Assembly (NCBI GenBank): GCA_032207245.1
Contig: CM063498.1
Coordinates: 58,063,940 to 58,127,939 of the forward strand
Source of the DNA: Pardosa pseudoannulata
Taxonomy: Eukaryota > Arthropoda > Arachnida > Araneae > Lycosidae
Direction of reading: 5' to 3'
DNA: 64,000 bases
In this document: positions 1-10,769 of the stretch, one piece after another
Layout: each line of letters starts with the position of its first letter
Numbering within the stretch: the first letter of the stretch is position 1
Translations under genes and position numbers: made by a program
Notes under the pieces: generated by a model
Seen by the model: the letters and a program-made list of their open reading frames with translations, nothing else
The model's database searches: none
What the model was told of the DNA's origin: nothing

Positions 1-843
1 CGTGCCTGTTCTGAGCCGTGGGTACATTTTAGAAAAAACTTTACTAAACAAAAGCGGTAAGAAAACGCAATACTTCTTTGTTATATTTACTTTACTGCAA
101 GGAAATACTGCAACAAATATCACATTCAGCCAAACTTGAACGATCAAGACTGGCTCTCTCACAGAGCAATTTTGGCAAGCAGAAATGATGTGGTGTAGAA
201 GTTCAATGTCATCATTCAGAAGCAGCTTCCAGGGCAAGAATATGCCTCCATAGACTGCATCCTTAATGATGATGAAGCAGTACAATATCCCATTGAGTTC
301 TTGAATTCCATCCAGACTCCTGATTTGCAAGCCCACAACTTGATTCTGAAAGTTGGTGCTCCAATGATGCTGATCTGAAATATTGATGCATCCAGGTTGT
401 GCAATGGCAAAAGTTTAATTGTGAAAAAGCTGATGCAACATGTCACTCAAGTCACAGTACTCACACAGTGTGGTAAGGGTGAAGATGTCTTCATTCCGAG
501 AATACCTATCATTCCTTCAGACAACACCATACAATTTAAAAAGAGAATACAGTTCCCTTTGAAACTGTGCTCTGCCATGACAATCAACAAGTCACAGGGC
601 CAGTCTCTTTGGATTGCTGGTATAGACTACCAGACACCATGCTTTTCTCATGGGCAGTTGTATGTGGCCTGCTCCAGAGTGGGCAAAGAGGAAAATCATT
701 TTGTACACTCTCCAAATAGAACTGCCAAAAATGTTGTCTATCACATTGCTTTAAGATAAATGTACCCTTTTATTGCATGCAAATAAACAGTTTTGTACGC
801 TTCTATAGAAAACCTTATTATAAACCCGGGTACTTGCAGCTAG
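1..843 (+). mobile_element. Helitron copy A, 3' part, cut by window edge
   Basis: The 3' portion of an autonomous-type Helitron. It carries the end of a Pif1-like helicase reading frame, a short 3' untranslated stretch, and a terminus reading ...CCCGGGTACTTGCAGCTAG followed by T, which is the CTAG|T ending expected of Helitrons. Compared with copy B at 2686-3616, the terminal hairpin has collapsed: the loop and one arm are missing, so only CCCGGGT remains. The 5' part lies outside the window. Rolling-circle elements of this kind make no target duplication, and none is seen. The assignment is firm from both the helicase and the shared end. Confidence 0.88.
139..759 (+). pseudogene. Helitron Pif1-like helicase C-terminus, decayed
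   Basis: Remnant of the helicase half of a Helitron RepHel protein, which unwinds DNA during rolling-circle transposition. The frame is continuous from about 139 to the TAA at 757 but is broken by two in-frame stops, TAG at 196 and TGA at 376. The visible family signatures, in order, are a stretch like RAILASRND near the start, an LCNG motif after the second stop, the motif TINKSQGQ about two-thirds along, and GQLYVACSRV near the end; the last two match the C-terminal motifs of Pif1 helicases. TGA at 376 sits where Helitron helicases usually have an arginine before the N-I-D-A-S-R-L-C-N-G segment. An ATG-started frame (397-759) exists but is only the part after the last stop, so it should not be read as a gene. 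Confidence 0.85.
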
Positions 844-2685
844 TTTATACATATTTTTCATTCGGGGCAGAAAAATGTTACTTTAATCTTTTCTTCTGCA
901 CTCTATAGTTTGGGAAATGGTAATTTTATTGGGATTTCTGCATTTAATAATTGTTAGTAGAAAATCTTATTTATTAAAAGTTTTTATCTCTCTAAATTTG
1001 AAAGAAATTCTCATTGGTTTTAACTATAAAGTTAGATCAAAGAAAATAAAGTTTTTACTAAACCCTTATCTCTATCTATACGTTAAGAAATGACGATGTA
1101 AAAAAGAATTTTTTTGTTTATTTGCTTAAAAAATAACTACTATTCAGAAATAAAATGATTCAATAAAAACTCACAACGATTGTATTTTTTAAGTGCTTTA
1201 AATATGAGATTTGCATGGAATCATTTACTTGATACTGTTGGAGCTAAGTATTTGAGCAAAACATCGATTGAACCTTTAATAAAAAACAGAATTTCAGGTA
1301 CATGGGTTTGAGAGCGATGGAAGGCATAATCCAAAGAATTTAAAATCAAACTTATATCTGCGTTATACATTTACAAGAAAACAATTTATTTTACGGTTTT
1401 AATGCTATTATTACTATTGTTATTATTATCAATAATATCCTTATTATTTTTATTATTAGTAGCATTAAAATATATAAAAATTCCGCAGCAATTGAGGACA
1501 TGTGTTTCCCGCATGATTTGTTACGATAACGATGAAAATGGAATGCAAAATTACACAGATGAAAAAAAGGAACATGAATATGAATAAAGTAATGAGGCAA
1601 AAAACTGTACATGTGGAATAGTTACAAAATATTTCAGTCGCGAAACAATTTTGCCCTCGTTCTAAACAACTTCCAATTTAGCTATTTATACATAATTTTT
1701 TAAAGGAAATAACCGTCAGAAATACTATTAAGGCAACAATTGCGTCCAACCGTGAGTCGATACAGACTTTGATGGACACTGCTGTAAGGATACGAGAATA
1801 TAAGTTTGTGAGATTTATTTTCTTTGCATTTAAGAATTCAGATTCTTGAAGAGCTGTGACTAAGCTATTTTTTTTCTCTTTTTAGCTCTGTCGTCAATTA
1901 TGTTTCCTTGTCTCCGAAACATTGCGCACAAACGTAAAATATTAAGCAAGCTATTTCCTAATCTTGACATTCCGACTGCGAATATGATTACAAAGTGTTA
2001 CAGCTGCAAAATTTGAACCGTTACCAAAGATTTTTTTTTTTTTTTTTGAGAAATAAATATCCAAATACGTTCCTCGCAGAAAAAAGCAACGTTATTCATA
2101 GCATTTTTTTAATATGATTTTTTTCAACATAAAATTATTTTTATACAATCTATATACAGTGGAATCTCCATCTATTCTTTTTCAAGGGGACGAAAACAGA
2201 AAGCGATAAATGTGTGAAAGATATGAGTAAACAGGATCAAATGTATAATTCTGATTATTCAATTATTTTAATACTAATTAAAAATATTTAACATTTTACT
2301 AAAATAACTAATATTTGGAATGATACTTAACATTTTAAAATTATTTTGTAATTGATACTTGCTTCGTAAAAGTTTATTGCGCGATTGCAAAGTATGAACG
2401 TCCTACCCCTTTCAAGTACACTACCACTGTCACTGTATGCTTAAATAAATGATTTTAGTTTTAACAAAACTTCGTGAATTTCAGAAAAATTCAGTATTGA
2501 TTTAGGTTTATTTTCGATTGCTTTACCCTTTTCTCACTATCATCCTTCTGGTTTGTGCATAGGACCTCTATTGTTGTAACTCCGTTAGTTGATAAGTTAC
2601 TAACCTTCTGGTGGTCTAGGAAAGCTCTTATGAACCATAAATAATTTTGCTGATCATATGACCTTTAAATATCCTTATTAACACA
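844..2685. other. AT-rich stretch, no gene seen
   Basis: No coding stretch with recognisable family features is seen. It holds short homopolymer runs (a T run near 2032-2047) and low-complexity AT sequence. Short open frames around 1391-1612 on both strands are overlapping low-complexity reads of TTATTA repeats. Confidence 0.6.
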
Positions 2686-3616
2686 TCTCTATGCATATAG
2701 GACGCATTTGTTGTCTGTTTGTTTGTTCACTTATAACTTAGGATCCAGACAACCAAATAACGTGAAATTTGGTGAAACACAAAATTACATGAAGAAGGTT
2801 CTTAAACAGGTTTCGTTCCATCCCAACCTCACTCTGGCCTCCTCCAGCCAAAAGTAGTGCTCCATGTGCCTGTTCTGAGCCGTGTGATAATGAACCCAAA
2901 AAAAGAAAAAAAGGAAATCATCCAAGTTAGTCATTGAGAGTGATTTTGAATGTTTTTGTGGTAATGATGAGGATGAAAGCAAAAGTGATGGTCATACATG
3001 TGTAGGGTAGTAGAGGGGAAGACGGTGGTAGGACACCCCCTCCTCCCTCCAGACCCATGTTTGTAGAATGGACCTCACCTCCAGCAGTCAACTTACATGA
3101 AGAAGGTCATCGCACTGGACATCACACTGGAGCTCTCGGGTCTGACTTTCCTGAGCCAAGCCCTCTAAGCCAGATTACTGTATATGCATGGTAAGAGACA
3201 TAGCTGATATATTGCAACGATATTGAGGCTTAAAAAAGTCGAAGATAATTTAAAAATATAAGAGATAAAAGGTTGTGAAGAAGGTCCTTAAACAGGTTTC
3301 GTTTTATCCCAACCTCACTCTGGCCTCCTGCAGTCAAAAGTAGTGTTCTGAGCCGTGGGTGCATTTTAGAGAAAACTTTACTAAACAAAAGCGGTAAGTA
3401 CGCGCAATACTTATTTGTTATATTTACTTTACTGCAAGCAAATATCACATTACTTACTACATTAAAATGAAACTGCCAAAAATATTGTTTACCACAATGC
3501 TTTAAGATAAATGCTTTAAGATATGTACCCTTTTATTGTATGCAAATAAACAGTTTTGTACGCTTCTACAGAAAACCTTATTTTAAACCCGGGCAAAGCC
3601 GGGTACTTGCAGCTAG
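2686..3616 (+). mobile_element. Non-autonomous Helitron copy B (internal-deletion derivative)
   Basis: A complete Helitron-type element. It starts TCTCTATGCATATAGGACGC after an A and runs into TTGTTGTCTGTTTGTTTGTTC. It ends with a 6-bp hairpin (ACCCGG, loop GCAAAG, CCGGGT; 3587-3604) followed by TACTTGCAGCTAG and a T. From 3350 it follows copy A base by base to about 3452, then jumps to sequence equivalent to 700 of copy A, so the whole helicase segment present in copy A is missing. A second internal feature is a direct duplication of AACAGGTTTCGTT...GTTCTGAGCCGTG (about 2807-2884 and 3291-3357). It codes for nothing recognisable and would depend on a helper element. Confidence 0.85.
3587..3616 (+). 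repeat. Helitron 3' terminal hairpin and CTAG end
   Basis: ACCCGG / CCGGGT stem with a six-base loop, then TACTTGCAG and the terminal CTAG (3613-3616) before a host T. This is the classic Helitron 3' structure and fixes the right boundary of copy B. Confidence 0.85.
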
Positions 3617-4520
3617 TATACAATAAAATATCATTTCTTCATTTCTCTAATCCACAAAACGATACTTCTGGAAAGAAAAAGCGAGGGAACCGAAAATTTC
3701 TGGAGGTAAATGTGGGAAAGCAAAGAATCGGGGCTCGATAAAGGGTGAAAAAATAATATTAATTCTATCTGGATGCGGTATTAAATCAGTCGAACGATCT
3801 ATGCGGAAAACGAATAATACGTGAATGATAAATCGAGGCTCTGCTGCATATAAAAATCCTCTGCCTTAATTCCAAAATGGGCTAAATTCTGTTGAACAAA
3901 TTAAATGGTGATTCAAGTGGTTCATAAAAAAGGCTTTATGCAAGTCTAATTACTCCGAGGTAAAGTTATGGTGGAAATATAACTATTTTTCAGTTACTCA
4001 ATGACTAACTTTAAAACCGGATGCAACGGACGGTATCAAAGCTGGTTTACACATAAAATAGGAAGATAAGCTAACAACTACTACACAAGTTAATAGTTAA
4101 AAGGCCCAGTATATTCATTAAGTACAAGTTTATTAATATACCATCAAAAGTGTAAAACTAATCTAACCGATACTTGCTTTATAATTAAAATTCCGTGAAA
4201 GAAAAAACTACAACTGTTACTGTTTTTTTGTATATGTTTGCATTTTATGACTTATTGACAGTACTGCTACTGATAAATGGAAACTCGATAAGCGCTTTTC
4301 AAAAAACAAAAATATAAAATGGAAAACGTAAATCGATACGAAACCTGCACAACAAATAACTTAACGAGTTATCTGGTTAACGATTGCGTTTGCAACTGAA
4401 ATCATATAAATGAAACATTATCTTTATGTCTTCGAAAGAAAAGATATCTGAAATTAAATTCCTAACTGTAATCCTCCTCTTTCTTCCTTTTTTCGTTTTC
4501 TTATTATTTGCAAGTTATTT
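3617..4520. other. AT-rich stretch, no gene seen
   Basis: Nothing recognisable. It ends in a long pyrimidine run (about 4473-4502) ahead of the GC-richer island at 4527. The run followed by TTTGTAG looks like a splice acceptor, but all three frames after it close within a few codons, so no exon is called. Confidence 0.5.
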
Positions 4521-4526
4521 GTAGAG

Positions 4527-4790
4527 CGGATTCATCAAAGGGTAATTAACGCGGGCAGCGAAGGATTTTAATGGGCGGCAATGCGAATCCAATAACCACC
4601 GAAATATGTCTCGCTTTGATAAACTGTCGTCTCTCTTCCTCCGGAAGCACCGATTCGGCAGAAATGGATGCCCAGACACACACGTGCAAGCTCGCAGTAA
4701 TTGACTTCACAGCCGAGGCTAGTTAATAATTGAGAACGAACCGGGTAATTAATGACGCATTATGACAACAATCAGAGGCGTAAAAACATA
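4527..4790. promoter_or_regulatory. GC-richer island with homeodomain-type motifs
   Basis: This block stands out from the surrounding AT sequence in base composition and complexity. It holds TAATTA at 4543 and again at 4746, a TTAATAATTG block near 4723 and an ACGTG near 4681, which are typical binding cores for homeodomain and bHLH factors. All frames are interrupted, so it is not an exon. The pattern fits a conserved non-coding element or enhancer, but conservation cannot be seen from one sequence. Confidence 0.35.
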
Positions 4791-5102
4791 GCATTTTGAT
4801 ATTGGCAAAAAAGCCCTTCATAAATAAATGCCGTGACATACTGCCGGCTAACGCTTAAATAGTGACGGGATAAAATGTCTAATAGGTTTTTCTCACACAG
4901 GACATAGGCTTTTCTCTAAATAAATAGACATATCTAGATAATTATATTTGAGACTAAGGTCAAGAAGTAACATTCCAACGTAATCTAATATTCGTTAAAT
5001 CAGAACCTTTCAGAATTTAGGAGTACACTGATTGCAAGCAGAAGTCTGACTTAAATCTCATAATGTGTTGAGTCGTATGTAATCAGCCTCAATAAAATGA
5101 GC

Positions 5103-5119
5103 TGGGGTTCGATGCCCTA
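5103..5119 (+). repeat. tRNA T-arm-like motif, possible SINE relic
   Basis: TGGGG, loop TTCGATG, CCCTA: a full 5-bp T-stem with one G-U pair, containing a perfect pol III B-box (GGTTCGATGCC). No convincing A-box or acceptor stem is seen around it. It may be the last recognisable piece of an old tRNA-derived SINE. Confidence 0.3.
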
Positions 5120-5442
5120 GATGTATTTTTTCCTCATAGAGAGTAAGGACGGTTGCCTATTAGTTCCTTCAATGAAAAAAATATATGTATGCGGTAAAAA
5201 GAAGTGAATTTCTGGAGACAAATGTCAGCGCATTAAAAAAATTTAGAAGAGTAAGTAAGATTTTGTCTTAACAATTAATAAATGCACTTATCCACTCCAT
5301 ACTAAGAGTATTATTACTGCGACCCAACCTAAGGCACATGAAATAATCCGCTCCATAGTAAGCTGTTTGCTTTTCTTAAACACTAGTATCAGAATTATGT
5401 AGATTTGTAAAGTTGTACATGGAAATAACCACTATAAAGACA

Positions 5443-6155
5443 CTAGCATATAGCCCGTCATATGACGGGATTAGTAAAATTTTTAATTTTCCAGCATTGT
5501 AAAGTACCCTATGAAGCAGATAATAAAATGGTTTCTATTTTGGCTGAGAATTATCTAGTACACGCTCAATAATGTGTTTAGCTTCATATTCCTCTAAAGT
5601 CTCCCTACATTGTGATTGCAGTTTAGAATTACTATGAATTCATTTAGTCAAACTGTGTGGTTATGTATAAAAAACAAACATACAAAATTCTTAATTTTCA
5701 AAGATATATAACTTAAACGCTAGATGTTTATTAGTCCGTGAAATAGACTCCTAGACTTTTAGAAAAAGAATTTGTTGTTAATACCGATGATAATATTTTC
5801 GTTGCAATAAAAAATAATCGATGATTAAATTTAAAATTATCAATTATCTACTTAATCTATTATTTAATACAAATATAAAAGAAAATTATTTGCTTAATAT
5901 GTAAGTTCAGTGATAAAACGTATGAAAATAATGCACGCGATATTTAAATAATTTAAAATAAGAAATGATTATATGAGGTGGTTAAAGGAATGACGTCATA
6001 ATGCTAGAAAAATTTTAATTTTTACCTATTTATTATGTGGATAAATTGAGAAATTTAATCGCCTGCTCTTAGTCGGGGAATCCATTCCAGGTCCAACCGC
6101 TTCATAAATTGGTGGACAGACGGACAGATAACTTAGGCTATTATTATGTAGGGGA
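5443..6155 (-). mobile_element. Non-autonomous Helitron, palindrome family, copy H1
   Basis: On the minus strand it starts TCCCCTACATAATAATAGCC after an A (6155) and ends in the perfect 16-bp palindrome CCCGTCATATGACGGG (5454-5469) followed by CTATATGCTAG and T. The same ends occur in copies at 57692, 62083 and 63706. Compared with 62083-62736 it lacks the part around the GTTCGAAATCCA segment, so it is an internal-deletion form. It carries TGACGTCA near 5991. No coding capacity is seen. Confidence 0.85.
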
Positions 6156-7449
6156 TTATCACACGTCCTGTTAGCTCTGAAAAAGCAACGGATTCAGACT
6201 ACGATTCCTTTTCCAATTCTTGGAGATTGCACGGATTTCCCATGTGACAGCAAAATATTTTAAACAATTTATTTTTGTTAATGTTGACGTGTGATACGGC
6301 GTTTAATCAGTTGAATTTTTTTTTGGTATCACAACATAAAGATGCACATTCCTCATTGGGAAAAGAAATCGTGAACAGAATCCGTTGCTTTTTCAACTCT
6401 TATAGGTTGACATCTGATAAGGCCTTTAGATTTTCATACACACATTCGGGCCGACCGAATACAAGAGTGTTGAAAATATTCATTTACTTTTGAAGTATTT
6501 AAATGGAAATGCTTTTCTATTACGATAGACATGTCATCATATTAAACTATCGCTCACTGCATGGATGTTGACCATTTTATCATAGAAGCATCCTATAGAA
6601 GGCCAAGATTACTCCTTATAGAAACAGAACACAAACACATTTAGTCCTTAATTTTACAAGATGTTTTTTCAAATATTTTTTAATTTCTGTTATTTTCCAT
6701 GTCTGTATAGACATTAGGATCTCTGCAAAATAAACAAAAAAAATATATCATTTTCCATTTTTGAGATAATTAATGTCCGAACACTGACAATTATATTACA
6801 TAGTAGTTATAAACATACATGTCCGGTGTAGCTGCCAGACTTAGCTAAATTAAGGTTTAGGCATAAAAGAAATAGAAAACACATTCACTTTGTAGAAGCT
6901 TATGGAGCAAAACACTACAAAACTAGGGCGACAGCATCAAAAATACTTGAACTCATTTCTCCGAGATAACACCATTACATTAAAATAAATTTAAAAGAAA
7001 AATGAATAAAATAAAGTTGAATAAGATAATGTTTGTTTTGAAAGCGAATCTGAACTTTTATATGAAGTATGAAAGTCTAGACATCACAAGTCCCTGATGG
7101 CAATAGTAGTCGTAATACAGAAACTGAAATTCAGTATTTTTATACAACACGAAATAAACTCGATAAAGAGATATAGTTAACAGGAACATTTCTGATTTTG
7201 AAATATGTGTATAAGTATTAACTCCATTATAACTTCGTTTCTATACTTGCTGTATCACTAGTGATCAGTTTTATAGCACGATAAAATAAAAATAATTTGA
7301 AAAAAAAGATTGTAGTAAGGAATAAGGATAACGATTCATTTAAAGAATAAAACTTTTAAAAGCAATTCCTAAAATAAAAGAATTTAAAGGCTGTACAGGA
7401 AAGTTATAACAAAATATTCAGGCTTTCCTAAGTGCTGGAAGATGCTTTT
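6156..7449. other. AT-rich stretch, no gene seen
   Basis: No recognisable gene. An ATG-started frame of 72 codons at 6275-6493 has no family features and is treated as chance. The end holds the first half of a dispersed direct duplication (7326-7410). Confidence 0.5.
7326..7410 (+). repeat. Direct duplication, left copy
   Basis: GATTCATTTAAAGAATAAAAC..., TTCCTAAAATAAAAGAATTTAAAGG...GTACAG closely matches 8202-8285 in the same orientation, with small indels. The two lie about 0.88 kb apart and do not look like termini of a known element class. Confidence 0.65.
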
Positions 7450-7656
7450 AATAATATGGTTTGGTTTGAGCGCTAAGGTCTACTTTCTTTCAATAATGTG
7501 GTTTGGTTTAGTTTGGTTTGAGCGCTAAGGCCTACTTTCTTTCAATAATGTGGTTTTGTTTGGTTTGGTTTGAGCGCTAAGGTCTATTTTCTTTCAATAA
7601 TGTGGTTTGGTTTGGTTTGGTTTGAGCTCTAAGGTCTACTTTCTTTCAATAATGTG
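7450..7656 (+). repeat. 52-bp minisatellite made from a SINE tail
   Basis: Four consecutive units: 7450-7491 (a 42-bp short unit), 7492-7543, 7544-7595 and 7596-7647 (52 bp each), then a 9-bp start of a fifth. The core is TTTGGTTTGAGCGCTAAGG followed by TCTACTTTCTTTCAATAATGTGG. The units differ by single bases and by the number of TTTGG steps. The core is the reverse complement of the 3' tail of the SINEs at 30798 and 55152, so the array probably grew from a 5'-truncated SINE insertion. Confidence 0.85.
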
Positions 7657-9500
7657 AAAAAAATATATAAAGATTTTTTTTTAAACTTTTACGTTAATTT
7701 TAATCGTACTCCCAAAATTTAGGTAAATTAACAGATGCTTTCAAATAAATCTAACACAATGTAATTTTAAAGATAATATAGATTAAGAAAACTACAGCCT
7801 TTCAACCCTTGGCGTACATTAATTTTAACAGATCCAGTGTATGTAAATTTTCATTTTATGATGGATACCAAAATATTTTTCTAAATTAGAAATCATAATT
7901 ATAAACAAATATTTAATTTTTGAAAGTTATAGACCTATAAGTAAATTAAATGATATTAAAGGTTATTTATTTAATAAAACATTTCTTAACTAAACAATAA
8001 TAATTGTAAACAAAACAATTATAATTGTGACCTGTTAAGACGAGTTAACTTTCACTTTATAAATATTCATTACAGTATTAAAAGTTAATCCAATTTTTTA
8101 TAAATGCTCATATAAAGACAAAGTATATTTTTTTATTTTTCAAAGATCAAATCATCTCTTTACATTGCAAAACACAAATATAGATGAAAATCATTTGATA
8201 AAGATAGCGATTCAAAGAATAAAACTTTTAAAGGTAATTCCTAAAATAAAAGAATTTAAAGGATGCACAGCAGTTCTAGTTATAAGTTTCAATACCCTCA
8301 AAATAATATCTAGATGTATTTTGCATCTGCATTAGGTAATGAAAAATGAGACTGCATTTAGTATTATAAGAAAATAGGATGATCCAACAACGCAAACAGT
8401 TTTAAAATATTCCTCTGTCCCGTGATTTCTCTTGAAAGCTTAGATCACTTTTGCTAACTCCAGTGTAGTATTACTTCAACTAAGTTACACAATGGTCCAT
8501 CGAAAGAATCGAGTGATTCGATCATGCATATTTTTCCATACTTACAACTCTAAAATTATACCAAAACTTGAAATAAAATTCCGTAAAATCGGTTGCTAAG
8601 GCATCTCCTGATATAAAAATGATTAAAACATGAGTGTAAAGTTATAAATTTCTTTTTTACCATTTTTAAGTCCTTCTGATGCATTAGGAATTCTGAAAAA
8701 TTCCTTAAGCCTTTTTTATATTCTACTGAGAATAGCAAATGTATTTAAATAAAATAAAAGGGAAGTACTTATAAAATTTTAAAAGAGATTGAATGGCACC
8801 CGAAAGTCACAGTTTAAATTTCAGCTGCAATTTTATTTGTTCGACAAATTTTAATAGTTATCAACCATTTTATCATTCATACTCTTAAGAGTGGGAAATT
8901 AGCCTAATGCAGTTTTGATAAAAACTGCACTTATATAGATTAAATATAGTTTCCAAAGTAGAAAAATCATTTTAAAACAAATTCAAGAAATTTTTAAAAT
9001 AATTAAAGAGAAATGTACATTAATAAATAATACTCTCCAAGAGGCTTTCAGTGTAAAAATATTTCAGATCTGTGCGGTGAAAAGTACAGCGGCTCATGCT
9101 ACAATCTGAATCAGACTTCAAGGAACTTATACTCAAAATAAACACCTCCACACGTTGTAAGGAACTGGAAAAATTTCCAACAATATTTAAATTATTAAAC
9201 TGAATTTGTGTATTAACTGAGACATTATAAATAATTTGATTCACTTGTAAATAAAATTGCTTTTAAGTATTTCAAGCGTCTACTGTTGCAAGATAGTTAT
9301 TTGAGGAAAAAATCCTGACTAATTTAACTCGTTGTAATAAACTAATCCAGAGTTCTAATTGTATCAAACCAAATATAAATGATATAGCATCTGTGGCATC
9401 TCCCTCTTTAAAAAAATGAAAAGGTATATATGTATAAAAAAATATCCATTTATGTCATTAGGTAAAGCTATTTAAAGAAATCTTGACATATAAACAATCC
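7657..9500. other. AT-rich stretch, no gene seen
   Basis: No gene or known element recognised, apart from the right copy of the 85-bp duplication (8202-8285). Short frames at 8556-8738 and 9020-9244 on the minus strand have no family features. Confidence 0.5.
8202..8285 (+). repeat. Direct duplication, right copy
   Basis: Partner of 7326-7410. Both share AAGAATAAAACTTTTAAA, then ATTCCTAAAATAAAAGAATT and TAAAGG, with a few substitutions. Confidence 0.65.
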
Positions 9501-9559
9501 ATAGGGAGACATTTCGATTCAACTGACTAGAAGAGGTACAATGCGAATAGAAAATGGCG

Positions 9560-10140
9560 TACGCCTGGTCCACTTCAGATTCACTAGATTGTGCACTTCG
9601 TAATGTAGATAAATGATACGTCTAACAAGCTTAATGAAAATGCAAGAAAAATGTTTTTCATTTCGAACGGATGTCTTGTTTGAGCAGTGACGTTGTTCAC
9701 CGGGGGAATCCAAACAGCGATTCTAAAATTAATTCGCATTTATTACCTCGGACGTTAAGCCTTCCGAATCACCCGGAGGGCTCGTTTGGAGAATCCTCTC
9801 CCGCTACGAGATAGTGGCATTCGAAGAATCTGCCGAAGCGTTCTTTTTCTTACCGATATTGCGGCACTACCAATCCCCTTAAAACCTATCGGCCATTATT
9901 CATCGCTTTTTATTCTCTCCACGCCCGGGACGAGAATTCGCGTGGGTGTTGCCGGAAATTTCCCCGAGGCACGACATCAAAAACAAGCAAGGAAGACGCA
10001 GAATCTCGGAGAGCGGAGACGAGACGTATCGCGTCGCATTTATTGCAGACGCGTGCAACGAGAAAAAGAGTAGTCGCCCGATTAAGGAACAATCGCAGAA
10101 GGATTTGGAGACTGGGTGGGAAAATTTTGTTAGGGATATC
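9560..10140. promoter_or_regulatory. GC-richer island with Hox-type motifs
   Basis: One of the most GC-rich and complex blocks in the window. It includes AATTAATT (9727-9734) and TTTATTAC (9739-9746) side by side, then a long non-repetitive block to about 10140. Overlapping frames of 60-95 codons occur on both strands here because GC-rich sequence has few stops; none shows a family signature. A regulatory element or an old promoter is more likely than a gene. Confidence 0.35.
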
Positions 10141-10149
10141 TTGCAATGA

Positions 10150-10476
10150 CAATTTTTTATGTGATTATTACCATTCAAAGACTTTAGTTATTGTTAAGAA
10201 ATGGAGGAATTCCTCATTATTAATATGTACCAAGAGACATTAAAAAACAACATTTTATTTTGATATTCTGATTTTCTCTATTTAAAACAGTATGCAACCC
10301 ATACAAAACACAATGTATTACACATGCTGTAAATACGCAACACTGTATGTAATACATTGAGTGCTTCATGGGAACTAATATTTGATTAATTTGAGATTCT
10401 AATGCGAGAATAAAGTGGGAGAAAAAGACAGACAGAGAAAGAGGAGAGAAAAGATTCGGAAAAAAGTTTCTGCTAG

Positions 10477-10479
<3 letters not shown>
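10150..10479. other. AT-rich flank of a microsatellite cluster
   Basis: Nothing recognisable as a gene. The minus-strand frame 10220-10672 is mostly translated microsatellite and is not a gene. Confidence 0.6.
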
Positions 10480-10534
<55 letters not shown>

Positions 10535-10633
10535 TAGATAGATAGATAGATACATACATAGATAGATAGACTGATAGATAGGGAGAGAGAGATAGAGAGA
10601 TAGTTTTGGGTTAAATAGCATTACACACACACG

Positions 10634-10688
<55 letters not shown>

Positions 10689-10699
10689 GTATATATATA

Positions 10700-10754
<55 letters not shown>

Positions 10755-10769
10755 ATATATATATTTATA
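10480..10769 (+). repeat. Compound microsatellite cluster
   Basis: (TA)n at 10480-10532, then (GATA)n with GACT and GGGAGA interruptions to about 10602, a short spacer, (AC)n at about 10623-10674 and (TA)n to about 10769. The AC-then-AT order is repeated at several other places in the window. Confidence 0.95.

Noticed and set aside
3556..3741. 61-codon plus-strand frame
   Set aside because: It spans the Helitron 3' hairpin and the host junction at 3616, so it cannot be a natural gene.
4473..4600. Exon after the long pyrimidine run
   Set aside because: All three frames after the AG close within a few codons; treated as a regulatory island.
7450..7656. CRISPR-like array
   Set aside because: The units are contiguous tandem copies without unique spacers, in a eukaryotic genome; it is a minisatellite.
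9786..10243. Several overlapping frames of 60-95 codons on both strands
   Set aside because: Shadows of low stop density in a GC-rich island; none has a signature or splice context.
10220..10672. 150-codon minus-strand frame
   Set aside because: Most of it is translated (TA)n, (GATA)n and (AC)n microsatellite; the remainder has no features.
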